Shown here in pieces: positions 10,601-20,164 of a DNA stretch of 64,000 nucleotides. The DNA is from Asparagopsis taxiformis. Its lineage: Eukaryota > Rhodophyta > Florideophyceae > Bonnemaisoniales > Bonnemaisoniaceae. The notes beneath the pieces are model-generated. The model was not told where the DNA came from. It saw only the letters and a program-made list of their open reading frames with translations, and ran no database searches. The stretch is taken from positions 62,001-126,000 of the forward strand of contig JALQPE010002603.1 of assembly GCA_030407315.1 (NCBI GenBank). The letters run 5' to 3'. Made by a program: the position numbers and the translations under genes. Numbering within the stretch: the first letter of the stretch is position 1; each line of letters starts with the position of its first letter.

Positions 10601-11114
10601 CATGTTTGACAATCCTAATTTGTTCCTCATTCAATTGCTCCAATCTAACGGGCTCTGTTGACGGGGCTGTTAGCGGTCGATCTCGTAGTACGAAGGCGGC
10701 AATGGCAACTGTTGCCGCTCGGCGAATCGCGGGTGATGAATCTGATTTAACTGCATCAATAATATGGGACGAGGCGTACAAAATTAGATGCTGCAAGGCG
10801 GCATGGGGAAGGGACGGAATTTTTGATACAACAGTTAGGCAAGCGGAAGTGGCACTTCTTTGTAGATTCTCGATGATGACAGAGATTGAATCGACCCAAA
10901 AAGAATGGGACGGTGATGCATTGAGTACATCCAAAGAAAGGGACAACACTTCGGGTGTTGTTGAAGTACTCGAGTACAGACAATATCGCACCACTTTCTC
11001 CCCAACTAAGGAAACATCATGTCCTTTGGCGGCCAATTGCAGAAGCTGGTGCAGAGTATCAACTTGGAAATCTTGGCGGGCTAGTTTTTGTCCGAGATTT
11101 TCAACAGTTGACAT
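7602..11114 (-). CDS. TPLATE-like adaptin-related subunit of the TSET/TPLATE endocytic complex
   Basis: 1170 aa in one exon, ATG at 11114, close to the ~1176 aa of plant TPLATE. Residues 1-~750 form repeated alpha-helical (HEAT-like) segments, beginning with a region around AAKGHDVSLVGEKVV that resembles the plant N terminus. The C-terminal quarter has a beta-rich appendage-like part. VRVVVINRTKFQANNASLTY and LAVRRNHGFAGQVFFSIHLS, then CAPYYIASSDVLLLRKP followed by a VDVFRRRWDL segment, parallel the plant order (inheritance of the LxLKIINLT... and ...EFFRLWPSL blocks). TSET is an ancient adaptor-like coat acting at the plasma membrane. The acidic and lysine-rich tail of plant TPLATE is absent. 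The assignment rests on remembered family features, so a generic adaptin or coat protein remains possible. It is divergent with Cpn10 across 276 bases. Confidence 0.7.
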   Translation of the reverse strand: MSTVENLGQKLARQDFQVDTLHQLLQLAAKGHDVSLVGEKVVRYCLYSSTSTTPEVLSLSLDVLNASPSHSFWVDSISVIIENLQRSATSACLTVVSKIPSLPHAALQHLILYASSHIIDAVKSDSSPAIRRAATVAIAAFVLRDRPLTAPSTEPVRLEQLNEEQIRIVKHAIERLLFALSEAIFDPKDEVAVSALSVLTQFAIDADATLNSSVLNGTKEAMAHSIWSILLPTAGRIAARFNELLTNSRSIAHQEEHRKSPQTVNTSSTLSFRYRKQAIKSISRLVAHALNLKFTYDTEDDDADQNTASAILNGEHRVQNPAKWAISWTDKTLSSICEDSNAEVASSASSSLLLICSYAGTNPSAEKVAKWGIKAVTRISRILQEQEKRLSMIVSTALVRDASHGLAALSKNEYVTSKFVAASTVALLPFACKCPRQIARLETMSVLASTAIEYDLSGRDAGIGVSVKAVLSSPPWKDIINTGSEDSSVASELVCCFSQSLLEASRKIYKCPDPTRLNLTGIWAVMLSQVIGHTYMCLRWPYSPASGYAKELFLKLFEALGQYSAFVALQQGVGMEEYERLQELLVKELMSQDDVATRAALLSCVTKYWLTSGLKAESHAGHVLKAIWKHAQEHYKDDEIILKELETGALWSEAQKGYRPPQAARSVPGGYISFAAAISKRTREVVSTVGANVSTAIETTLFGSIALATAASEGSTLTTDFAYSSLSALIALVARNPRMAEKGITTLNQYIAILDKAESSDFIALEAVRNTIAALKMYQDEFFPKPVPARAISVSATGAADEGKNKLAWMGLITESCVFSTSRLDDPSREIGTVRTEESILHIASAAKRRMHPFNATTIRNLDSVGQENIEGDQQVLNGASDPFSVVASHSMDTVKGLALVRVVVINRTKFQANNASLTYSASGALMPLPDASTSYALGNLTYGMNVTQPITLAVRRNHGFAGQVFFSIHLSRGELEEDVANEEQICAPYYIASSDVLLLRKPALGAGVDVFRRRWDLMRYSISFHVLIRKSQSVDIFVDTLERRSKCLREVGRMRTYSHVTTLVADSSRGDYVSVAGVAPEATGESGFGPCIIYVTIRSNSDGYNKAFRKECREWLTPQFRVLLLDEDKSLEEKMVALRPQDAYFITQPAGNISPYQRWRQAHSVRVTY

Positions 11115-11390
11115 CGTTGAATGAAAGTAACTCGCAATCTAAAGAGTAACTTGTTCGATGCGTCGAGCTTGATGACATCATGAGCATGGAGAGGGGGGAA
11201 GATGCCAATGGAGCAGCATCCTTTACCAACTCACCAATCAAAAAATTGAAAAGTTTCACAATAAGTTTTTCTCAGAATTTGAAAAGCAGTAGCGCACATC
11301 TTCAAATCCAATCTCCCGAGCAAGCTCGATTCCCGTCGTGTGTGTTGCTGAGAGATAGCGATTGGTAACTCGATCCCCTCCACACTCAAA
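11115..11390. promoter_or_regulatory. Bidirectional promoter region, TPLATE-like/Cpn10
   Basis: 276 bases separate the two divergent ATGs, so both promoters must lie here or inside the genes. No defined element is recognised. Confidence 0.45.
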
Positions 11391-11759
11391 ATGGCATTCG
11401 TTGTTTCGCTACCTGTTTTCAATCCGACTGCCATTCGCGGGGCCAATGTATCGCGAAGATCTCGCCCCGTTGCATCTGTCAAGCCATTGGCGGACAGAGT
11501 CATCGTTCGTGTTGACAAAGCTTCGTCCGAGTCTAGCAGCGGGCTCTTCCTCGGAAATGCCGAGGAGAAACAAAGGACCGGAACTGTAGTCGCTGTGGGC
11601 CCTGGAAGGAGGTCTCCTGCTGGTGTAGTGGAGCAAATATTTTTGGAAGAAGGCGATCAAGTTCTCTGGAAAGATGAGTATGGCGCCGAGCCTATCAAAT
11701 CCGACGATGACAGCGAACTCCTTGCTTTGCGCGTTTATTCTATTCTTGGTAAGATTTAG
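11391..11759 (+). CDS. Plastid (or mitochondrial) chaperonin 10, single GroES-type domain
   Basis: 122 aa, ATG at 11391. Residues 1-~27 (AFVVSLPVFNPTAIRGANVSRRSR) look like an organelle transit peptide. The Cpn10 fold follows: KPLADRVIVRVDKA at the start, a mobile-loop region around SSSGLFLGNAEEKQRTGTVVAVGPG, then EGDQVLWKDEYGAEP and a final LLALRVYSILGKI. Cpn10 forms the heptameric lid of Cpn60. There is one domain only, unlike the double-domain Cpn20 of many plastids. The stop is 9 bases from the end of the convergent FAM32A-like gene. Confidence 0.92.
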   Translation: MAFVVSLPVFNPTAIRGANVSRRSRPVASVKPLADRVIVRVDKASSESSSGLFLGNAEEKQRTGTVVAVGPGRRSPAGVVEQIFLEEGDQVLWKDEYGAEPIKSDDDSELLALRVYSILGKI

Positions 11760-11768
11760 ACTGCTGTT

Positions 11769-12250
11769 TTATTTGGTGAAGCTAGTCTTGAATAGATCGT
11801 AATGTTCGGGTTCTTTCTCGAGTTTCTTGTTGAAGTTCTGTGTGTTGCGTGGTTGGGGAGGGTGTGGAGATCATACACATGGACGAGCACTCAAGTTAGC
11901 ATGTTTCGTGTGTTTCAGCATTGCACGTATACATGGAATTGTAGACTTACCTCAACTTGTTCGCGGTATGATTTACCAGCTGCCTTGCGAAGAATTTCTT
12001 TTTCTCGCCTGGCAACCACGCTATCGTATTGTTTCTGCGCTTCTGTTCGAGTATCCTCTTCTTCTTGATCTTTGTCCTCAGGAACCTCAGAGTTGGCATC
12101 ATTAAACGTGTTCTTTTCTTCTGAATCACTGTCTCTCTCGCTATCCGACTGATGTTTTACAGGTTCGTCGTGGGATGCCTCACAATCCGGTATCGGAGGC
12201 TGACCTTTCAGTCTCAAACGACTCCTCACGACATTAGTATACGACATCAT
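11769..12250 (-). CDS. FAM32A-like nuclear protein, two exons (join 11769..11837, 11951..12250)
   Basis: Exon 1 runs 12250-11951 and exon 2 runs 11837-11769, giving 122 aa. The unspliced frame loses similarity after KSYREQVE. There the sequence reads GTTGAG then GTAAGT (donor at 11950), and ACACAG precedes AACTTCAAC (acceptor at 11838), so the intron is 113 bp. Spliced, the end reads VENFNKKLEKEPEHYDLF and then KTSFTK, matching the FAM32A signature (VEdFN..L..L.EHYDIPKV...). The N terminus SYTNVVRSRLRLKG also fits (LKLKG). The middle is acidic (residues ~30-65). Human FAM32A is a spliceosome-associated factor; the same role here is inferred. Two adjacent ATGs (12250, 12247) could start it. 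This is the only spliced host gene I could demonstrate here. Confidence 0.85.
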
Positions 12251-12517
12251 TACGAAGTTGCTTGTTGCAGTGCTGAAACCTTGACGGCAATAGGGCTAAC
12301 GGTTTGAAGACCAGCAACACACGTATTTTGAGGCTGTAAAAAAACTGACATTTATCACGCTGACGGGATTGAAAATTTTGTCCCAACAAGTGAGATTGTT
12401 ATGCTGCCTACTTTCCAGCTTACGCTTACTGAAGCCTTATGCAACGAATGAAGTTAGCTATGTTCTATAGTATACGAAGATAAACTTTGCAAGCATCCTT
12501 ACAATTTAGAGCTTTCT

Positions 12518-13891
12518 CTACGTGCGTATTTCGTAAACGCCCGCTTTGGTAATACACCTCAACCCTTTGTAATACTTGTATCGTTCGGTAGGTGCTAGCT
12601 CGAGGCTTTCTACGGACACTCCAGACGACGTAAACCCTGGTATTCCGAAGCGAACAAGGATCTGAGGATTTGAAAGTAGCGACAAAGAATCCTTGTGTAG
12701 GGTGATTTGTCCAACCAAGGACGGGGTCTTCCCGCGTGGTACGGAACCAACAACCCACGTACATGCTCCTTTGGAAGAATCAAATTGAACTGTACCAAAA
12801 TTCGCGCTTAGAGAGGCGCCTCTCACCCCAGGCCCAAATGGAATGTAAACCTGCACGCGGTCCATCGCAGAATCAGCGTCCGAAACACCAATTCCCTTCC
12901 CTTGTGCTGCATTCATGACTTGCGCGAGCATGACTGATCCACTCCCCGAGACTGATGACATCGACGATGGAACTGAGGACGGCAAAACGAATCTGGGCAC
13001 GAGGGATATCGAGACGTACCCATACCCAGTTGTATGATCAAAATCAAACTTGGATTGGACTTCCACAGGCAGTGTAACGCCTCGAGTGTCGCGAATCTTG
13101 TATGTCATAAGCGTAAACAAGCCATCTGGAGGAACGAAACAAACCTGGCCGTTCTCTTCATACCTATTCATCCGGACGCAATGATGCAATGCAACGTCAT
13201 CAATTTGAGCGTTTGCTCGGATACGCATGGTGAGATCGGGAGTGCCAGACAAACGACACTTAACGTTCACGACGCCGTTGATCATAAGATGAGATAGATT
13301 TCTGGACGACGCTGAGAACGTTGCATCAAGCGTCTCAACGATATCGACAAAAATCTCATTCTGTGCGTATTTAACATTTGCTCTACGCCACGGCATGTGT
13401 GGTGCGGCATACGTCATTGTTGTCTTCTTGCCAGAATCGGCTCCTAATGATTCGAAAACACGATTGAGCATGCTCGGTGGTGTTATGAGCTCCTTGAGAG
13501 TGTTGGATTCAACTGTGAGTGGAAAACCGTTGTCGAGCATCTCGTCGAGAAGTTCATATACGGTGATGAAATTATCTTTGATGGCGTGCTCATTCAATTC
13601 GCCAAAGTAATCAACAAAGACGTCTGCCAATTCGGACAGGAATTGTGTGACAAACAAAGGTTGTGTGTCCGTTAAAACAGACGCCAAAAAGAACAAGCCA
13701 TCGCGCTCAAGATGTATGAGAGCACCTTTTGGTGTTGGAATGAACGGGAGCACATCAGTTGGCACGCCTTTGGAGCTCTTATTTGTTTTTGACCAGAAAT
13801 GGCTGCTCTCCGTCCTACTCGTGTTGCCACGATAATGCTTTTCGATGATAACCTCGCCGGTGCTATTCACGATGAATATACTGTGAATCAT
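12518..13891 (-). CDS. AP-3 complex subunit mu
   Basis: 457 aa, single exon, ATG at 13891. The N-terminal longin-like domain (1-~140) begins IHSIFIVNSTGEVIIEKHYRG, close to AP-3 mu proteins. The mu-homology domain starts at ~165 with PWRRANVKYAQNEIFVDIVE and contains NGVVNVKCRLSGTPDLTMRI and FVPPDGLFTLMTYKI. AP-3 mu recognises tyrosine-based sorting signals in cargo moving from Golgi/endosomes to lytic compartments. AP-3 assignment over AP-1/2/4 rests on the N-terminal IHS.F..NS.G...EKH pattern and the PWRR..V.Y..NE motif. It lies 267 bases from the FAM32A-like start on the same strand. Confidence 0.88.
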   Translation of the reverse strand: MIHSIFIVNSTGEVIIEKHYRGNTSRTESSHFWSKTNKSSKGVPTDVLPFIPTPKGALIHLERDGLFFLASVLTDTQPLFVTQFLSELADVFVDYFGELNEHAIKDNFITVYELLDEMLDNGFPLTVESNTLKELITPPSMLNRVFESLGADSGKKTTMTYAAPHMPWRRANVKYAQNEIFVDIVETLDATFSASSRNLSHLMINGVVNVKCRLSGTPDLTMRIRANAQIDDVALHHCVRMNRYEENGQVCFVPPDGLFTLMTYKIRDTRGVTLPVEVQSKFDFDHTTGYGYVSISLVPRFVLPSSVPSSMSSVSGSGSVMLAQVMNAAQGKGIGVSDADSAMDRVQVYIPFGPGVRGASLSANFGTVQFDSSKGACTWVVGSVPRGKTPSLVGQITLHKDSLSLLSNPQILVRFGIPGFTSSGVSVESLELAPTERYKYYKGLRCITKAGVYEIRT

Positions 13892-14199
13892 TTCTCGTCG
13901 CGGACTCGATCACACCGAATAAGTAGAAGGTGATGCTTGTATTATCGCGTGGCATTGTTTTTGTTCCAATTCGGTCGTAAAATAATCTTTCCATTTCAAA
14001 TCTGGATTTCTATTTAATTGGTATGACTTCGAGCGCAGAAACCAACGCTACGTCCGTAATGTTATGGAAGCTTCTCTTAGCTATACGCGTGGTGACTGAG
14101 ATTCTATTCTGTATTGGCTAAATCAATCACAGACTTTATCCGTCCAGAGATACTTCTATCTGCATAAACGTACGACTAGAGCAAGAAATCAAGTACCTT
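13892..14199. other. Intergenic spacer
   Basis: 308 A/T-rich bases containing the 5' flank of AP-3 mu and the 3' flank of the DM13 gene. No other feature is seen. Confidence 0.4.
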
Positions 14200-15096
14200 C
14201 TAAGAGAAACACTGCTGTCCAATAGAGCATTTGTTGCAGGACAGATAAGAGGGAGATGGAAGTTCAATCTTCTTCAACGCGGTACCTCCTAGCGCCACAT
14301 CTTCCGGAATGCAATACACGGAAAAATAAAGGCCACGGCCCACTTCATATCCCTCGGGAAGCTCCAATAAAACGTCCCTTCCTCCTGGAGAAGCGCCGAC
14401 TGCGCCATTTGCACAGCATGGAACAACTGGTACGTTGACACCGCCCGCCAAACCAGGGATAGGACCAATATTGACCCAGAACCATGCACCAGGCGCGTCT
14501 CCCGCGTAGGTAAAGTTTCGGATCATGATGTGATTGTTATCCATGGCATAAATGTCACCTGAAATTTTGAAAATAGCAAAGTCCTCCAGCGATCCGAGGT
14601 AGATCGAGCTTCCATCATCTGCATCGACTACTCTAGGCTCTTTGTTCGCTCCGCACGCATTCGACGGTTTTTCCGGCAATCCAGGGATCGATTTCGGAAT
14701 CACGAGGCCTCCAAAATCAATACTGTAGGGGATGCAGTACACGGATAGGTATCCTAGTTTACCGATTTCATAGCCCTTGGGTAGATCCAGAATCACACTT
14801 TCCGAGCCATCGTACTCGCCGAGCGTAGGTGCATCACATGTAGACCGAAACGGTACCCTAACTCCGTTTGGTGTTGCTTTATCTGCTGTGTCTGCCCAGA
14901 AAGATGCATCAGGGCCCTTGCCATCGTATACAAATTTGCCGATCCGTAGAGTGACGCTGTTGATTGCAGCCACCGTCCCGCTTACATCATGATGATTTGT
15001 AGACAAATCTCCGATCACGTAAGGGTACTGAGCATTAGCAGTGCTGAGGGTATACAGTCCAAGCGCCACAACAAGATAATAAGAAAAAGACAACAT
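14200..15096 (-). CDS. Secreted protein with two DM13-like domains
   Basis: 298 aa, ATG at 15096. Residues 1-22 (hydrophobic, ending STANA) form a clear signal peptide. Two copies of a ~110-residue domain follow, at about 35-140 and 150-285. Each has a V(S)G.(V/I).A....(L/M)RI..F.Y.G.(G/A)P.A.FW beginning, a middle V.VP..C block, and an (L)DLP.GYE(I/V)G....SVYCIP end with a cysteine. This is the DM13 pattern, a beta-sandwich found in animal Skeletor-like and other extracellular proteins and proposed to take part in redox or electron transfer. The extra cysteines (CGANK, CCANG, CNKC) suggest disulfides. The two copies share motifs but are well diverged, so the duplication is old. Likely cell-wall or secreted. 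Confidence 0.75.
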   Translation of the reverse strand: MLSFSYYLVVALGLYTLSTANAQYPYVIGDLSTNHHDVSGTVAAINSVTLRIGKFVYDGKGPDASFWADTADKATPNGVRVPFRSTCDAPTLGEYDGSESVILDLPKGYEIGKLGYLSVYCIPYSIDFGGLVIPKSIPGLPEKPSNACGANKEPRVVDADDGSSIYLGSLEDFAIFKISGDIYAMDNNHIMIRNFTYAGDAPGAWFWVNIGPIPGLAGGVNVPVVPCCANGAVGASPGGRDVLLELPEGYEVGRGLYFSVYCIPEDVALGGTALKKIELPSPSYLSCNKCSIGQQCFS

Positions 15097-17104
15097 TGTC
15101 GTAAAGTAGAATCTTGTACAACTGATGGTTCGAGTTTGAGATCATGTTGTCAGAGGCATAGGCGGCGCTTAAATAGTATCGAGAGAGTGTTTCTGCAGAT
15201 GAGAGAATCTGTAAAAGCCAGTTGAATGAGCATGATTGGTCATAAGGAGAAAGCAGACTGTGAAAATCTGGCAACGTGCTTGATTCGGTTGAGTGTTTTT
15301 TTGGATGAGACATGAGCGTGGAAGCAAGAAAATGATTTGCTGTCTGAAGCACTGAATGGAACACAGCCGCAAGTATTAAAGAATCTGAGCAAGAGGAAAA
15401 GATGAGTGGCATTTCTCATGATGGCAAATGGAAATGTGCCTACAGCATCTACGGGATGGAGGGAAGCCAGGTTCTGTCAAGAAGGCATTGTTTTGAAAGA
15501 GCGAATATAACGTCGGATGAACACTTGAGGAAAACTTTCATGGTGTGCAGCGAGCGGGGGAATATCTTTTCGTGAGCATCAAACGCATTGCCTTGTTTGA
15601 GGTTGTTGAGTGTGCCGACCGTACACAATTCCTTGCATGTGGCTCAGTGTGTGAAGAAAAGGCTCATTTTGGTTTCCATGAAGTCGCAAATATGAATTGA
15701 AGATGAAAATAGATCAGATCAGAATCCAGTAACACTGACGCGTTGGTAGTTTGTAAAATTTCAATACGTCCATTAACGCGAGCAGCGCCCCCTTAGGAGC
15801 AACGCGGGAAGCTATATTTGTAAATGTGCATCCGGTACTCAAAAGTGTAATCTCGTGACATTAAGCATGTGGTGCTGCAATTGAAATTTGATAGGGGCGA
15901 AAAAGTATTTCCCGTCAGTTCGTGTGCTGCAGGAACCATTTCGTAACAGGTCTGTTGTGGTGAGCACAACTTCACTCATTCACTCTGCCTTTGCTATTGC
16001 CGTCTAGAACAGGCGCCATGTGTTTCAACGAGCTTGTCGGAAACCCTAATCTGCGTCTTATATCGCTCTCAGTTGGCCCATTGCTCCGCTCTCTTGACGG
16101 GAAAATATCCTTTCTTTGCCATGGGACAGTTTGGCGACATGATGTCGCACATACTCACCAAAAATGCTGTCCAGAAAAACGACAATAGACGAATTCTGGA
16201 GTTCCCATATGGGAATATACGGAAATGGCATGGGAATTTTGTGCGCATGGCTGGGCAGAGGGAGCCGTGTTCGCACGGAGCCTTTGTTTATCACACGCTG
16301 CCCAGGGAGCATGTGCAAACCTTACAGTAAAGACAAATGGCATGAATAGTTTTAGCAATTGTGTTACGGTGATTTCAATGCTAAGCAAAAGAGTCACGGT
16401 TCTTCGTGCACTCGTAACGCGTCAAGTGAAAGACAGTTGTCTCGAAATCTCGACTCTGGGATATGAGCTCGTATCTCAACGAGATCGTGTGCGGATGTAG
16501 CCGCATACAGCGTTCAGATGACATACGCTGCGGGCAGCCACGCAGGATGTTTCACATCAACCTTCTATCTACTTCATCACTCCAATCATTTTCTGCTTTG
16601 AAGTGGCCCAGATACCAGTGCAGCTAAATTGGTCGTGATTATCGTAGCTGCATTGTCAGTGTCATTCTTTCGCAATCGAAAGGCGCAAGTCGGAAACCGC
16701 AATTTCACAGCACAATGGCGCTATCTTGAATCACACAATAGAAATGCACTGCGTTTATGAGACAGACAACAAGGCTGTAATGCAATGCCACTTGGAGAAG
16801 CGCTTACAGCTAGGTGTTCCACCTCCAATTTTGGGCACTTTACCCAATTCTTTTAATTCTCAACTATTTTGGACTATCTATTCTAACAGCAGTGCAATCA
16901 CTGAACACGTGGCACGTGACACCAGTGATACACTGAATTGTACACTACACCTAACGGTTTACACTGTATTTACAGTGTGCCAGCGCCGCCGGCGCACCCG
17001 TCACTTAGGGTTTTTCGACCACCCCACTGTATCAGTATTTAGCCTAGATATTGGACACCAACCACAAGGACATTTAGGGTTACAAGCCACATGTAATTTA
17101 TTAT
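15097..17104. other. Gene-poor stretch between the host gene island and the repeat block
   Basis: About 2 kb with only short open frames, none with recognisable composition or similarity. The DM13 gene promoter probably occupies its left end. Nothing else can be supported. Confidence 0.4.
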
Positions 17105-18000
17105 TTAACTAGAGGCGAATCGCCATGTCCTTTGATTGTAAAAGCCAGCCGGAAGCTCGGTGTCCAATCTACCCCAGGGTGCGTTTTGCCTACTGCTTCA
17201 GTGTGCTTCTCTCTTGGCTATGGTGCTTGGCACTCTTCCGGTGTCCCTTTTCGCTGATTCAGCTTCTCAATGTCGGGACGCTGTATCAGCATTGCCCCTA
17301 CCACGCGTCACCGGTGGTGCGCGTGCCCCTCAATCAGGTGTCTTCGGCCGCCTGGTGCCCACCCGGAGGTATGGTTGCGAGCCACTCCCAACTTGCGTTT
17401 CGCAGTCTCATTACAGCCTGCTTCGACTTTGGCTATAGTGTCTGGCCTTCTTCTGGAACCCATTCCCCGCTGTATCAGCTTTCTGTCCTGGCCGTCGTGC
17501 TGGTTCAGCAAACCCCCCGCCGACCAATCGGACTTGGTTATTGATGTGCTCCCAAATATCGTTTTGCAGTCTCATAGAAGCCTGCTTCGTCTTTGGCTAT
17601 AGCGCGGACCGCGCCGACCCTGGTCACTCTCTGATTCAGTCTTTGACTGGTTATTCTGCTGGATCAGCTTCCCTTTCCCTGATACCACGCGTCACCGGTG
17701 GTGCGCGTGCCATTCGATCAGGTATCTTCGGGTGCCTGGTGCCCGGCTCTTGAGCCACTGCCCCTCTCCCGCTGTACCAGCGTATCGCTGTATGCATCGC
17801 TGTACCAGCGCCCGCCCTATCCTATAGGGCTCCCCCTTCTTCTTCCCTTTTTGCTTCTTATACAGGGCACTCATCCCTTTTGTGCCTGGTGTCCTCCCTT
17901 CTTCCCTATTAGGGTTGGTGAACCACCATCCTTTCGGTGCACCACCATGACTCACCATGTGACCACAGGATTCTAGACGGATCGTCTGTGTGGCCTTACA
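17105..18000. repeat. Degenerate direct repeats
   Basis: A block of imperfect direct repeats. CGTCACCGGTGGTGCGCGTG occurs at about 17308 and again near 17691, each followed by a similar ATCAGGT(G/A)TCTTCGG..GCCTGGTGCCC stretch. A second motif (GCAGTCTCAT..AGCCTGCTTCG..TTTGGCTATAG) occurs near 17400 and 17565. Copies are diverged and spaced 165-385 bp. Open frames through it are by-products of the repeats. Confidence 0.55.
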
Positions 18001-18570
18001 ACCCACACTAAGGCAGGCGATTCGCCTTTGCTCTACCACACTCAACTCGAGCCTGACTACCGAGACAGGAGGGCTCGAACACCTCGCGGTGGCTCGCCGA
18101 TTCGGCTTACAGCCAAGGCTGCCCGTTGTCGAATCGACCAAGCCATTGCACTACAAAGGCGCATCTTGTACACGAAAAAGAAGCCGGCACAGCGCGTGTG
18201 GAGGGTACATCTCATCGTGCAATTTGCCACCAATCTAAGATATGAACTGCATATACCAACGAGCTTTTCGAAGAGTGATGGCTGCACAGAAAAACACACC
18301 CCTGCAGTCGAAACTACCAGACGATAGTCGATGATGTGAAGGATGCAGAGAAAGGTGTGACAGACAGGTAAAAATGAAAGCAGAGGGAAGTTCTCGCATA
18401 TGTCCTGGATCGAAATTAAGCCCAACGAAATGTATTATAAGTGCAACGTCTGTGTTTTCGGAAGTGGACGCGGACGTCCAGTCTCTCTAGTACGGGTCCT
18501 AGTCGGCCCCGAGATTTACTAGAACAAATGAACGTCCGCGTCCAAAAAAAATAAAAATTTTTTGGATGCG

Positions 18571-18842
18571 GACGTCCACTTTCTCTAGTACATATGGCGG
18601 AATACTAGGACCCGACATCCACTTTCTCTAGTACGTTTGGCGGAATACTAGGACCCGACATCCACTTTCTCTAGTACGTTTGGCGGAATACTAGGACCCG
18701 ACATCCACTTTCTCTAGTACGTTTGGCGGAATACTAGGACCCGACATCCACTTTCTCTAGTACATACAGCGGGATCCTAGGGCCCGACATCCACTTTCTC
18801 TAGTACATATGGCGGAATACTAGGACCCGACATCCAGTATAC
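18571..18842 (+). repeat. 43-bp subterminal tandem array, about six units
   Basis: The unit begins GACATCCACTTTCTCTAGTA and recurs exactly every 43 bases (18614, 18657, 18700, 18743, 18786, 18829). Variants differ mainly in ACGTTT versus ACATAT. Subterminal tandem repeats of this type commonly bind the transposase in CACTA-like elements; that role here is inferred. Confidence 0.85.
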
Positions 18843-19914
18843 AATATATCAGCGAAAACCGGGAGGGAAGAAATTACCGCGGATGGTAAATTCAGGGCCC
18901 ATATCGGACCCTATTTTATTCTCTCATTTACGAAACTGCTCGTATACAATACGTCTCTCTAGAATAGGAAATACATATCTGGTCAGAATAGGAAATAAAT
19001 ACCCGGTTAGAATAGGAAATACGTATCCAGCCAGAATACGGAATATGTATCCAGCCAGAATACAAAATACGTATCCAGCCGGAATACAAAATACCTGTCA
19101 GCATATCGTCGATCACCCATCTCCCTCACTATCGCGTTCTCCCTACCATCCGAACGCCATGCACCACCATCCGCACATACTTCAAGAACCCTCACGACCT
19201 AGATTACAAAAAATACGCTCCTTCTCAATTCCATCCCAGCTTTCCTCGACACCACCCCAGCCCATTAAATCATCAAGACATCAAACACGAACATGGTCAG
19301 CAAAATCTTACACCACTTGAAACCCACTCTCACTTCTATCGTATGCCCCAAAATATACACATACCAGAAACACCTCACAGCTTCATTCTCCATCTTCCTA
19401 GATCCCTTCTTCACTCTCCTGGAGTCCTGCCGTTCCTGTTTCACCACTCCTGCATCACATACAAAACATCAACCTCAACAGTCAGATTCAAAAGCAACGC
19501 TTACCACGACAGATATCCTAGAAACTCCCTTACTTACCTCTCCGAGAGGATGAGTGAATCATCCATCCTACACAAAATACAAACCATGATCCAAAAACCT
19601 TGCAATGAATAATAATCATAGTCAGCAGTCCATATCTTCGCAAAACAAGTCTTGGTGCTCAGTGAAACTTACCTTCTGTCATCAACATTCCTGCACCATC
19701 TACACAACATCGGAATCAACCACAACAGTCAGACCCAAAACCAACCTTCCCTCGCTGCTTACTTTCAAAACTCGCACACTTACCTTCGCTCCACACAATA
19801 CACACCATCAGTCAACAGGCTTCCCATGAAAAATATCGCATCAACGGAAATAGTCAGACTCAAAACCCACGCTTCCCTCAACGCATACCCTCGAGGGTAG
19901 AGGATGGAACGAAG

Positions 19915-19952
19915 GTACGTGCGCGAATCTTGATCAAGATTCGCGCACGTAC
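19915..19952. repeat. Perfect 38-bp palindrome
   Basis: The sequence starting GTACGTGCGCGAATCTTGA is followed immediately by its exact reverse complement, with no loop. It sits at the point in the left arm where a CCTCGAGGG motif also marks a change of orientation relative to the inner arm. It could form a cruciform or mark a small inversion. Confidence 0.8.
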
Positions 19953-19975
19953 AAAGCAAAGTCGGTCAAAGAATA

Positions 19976-20164
19976 TCAGTCGGTGATGAGGGCGGAGTGG
20001 AGCCTGCGGCGTCGACCGGACAGCTTTCTGCGTCCGCTTAAGTCTTGCTGTGCATACTCGAAATCATCGCCGGCAGTGAGATTGAGTATGGCCCAAGCCA
20101 TGGTCTCTGATTCCCCGAACAATGAGATCCGGATCGAGAACAACGAATATAAACATATAATCAT
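19976..20164 (-). CDS. Small conserved transposon ORF, unknown function
   Basis: 62 aa from ATG 20164 to TGA 19976. The core (FSIRISxFGxSETMAWAI, then INL/LNL..GDD.EYAQQDLS) is shared at protein level with the inner element copy at 37047-37157, although the DNA has diverged. This suggests some coding constraint. The tail, with two LSGRR repeats, is present only here. It is transcribed away from the transposase toward the element end, just ahead of the microexon-like repeats. It may be a first exon. No family is recognised. Confidence 0.35.
   Translation of the reverse strand: MIICLYSLFSIRISLFGESETMAWAILNLTAGDDFEYAQQDLSGRRKLSGRRRRLHSALITD

Noticed and set aside
16990..17100. Telomere-like TTAGGG motifs
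   Set aside because: Only two isolated occurrences and no array.
18040..18180. tRNA-like sequence on the - strand with A-box (TAGTGCAATGG) and B-box-like (GTGTTCGAGCCC) motifs and a possible GTA anticodon loop
   Set aside because: The T-stem and acceptor stem do not pair properly. At best a decayed tRNA or SINE relic.
18571..18842. CRISPR-like regular repeats
   Set aside because: Contiguous 43-bp tandem units without unique spacers, in a eukaryotic transposon arm.
18883..19320. 145-codon open frame in the outer left arm
   Set aside because: It consists of repeated GNTYPxRI-type peptides from short tandem DNA repeats, and the inner copy varies in unit number and frame.
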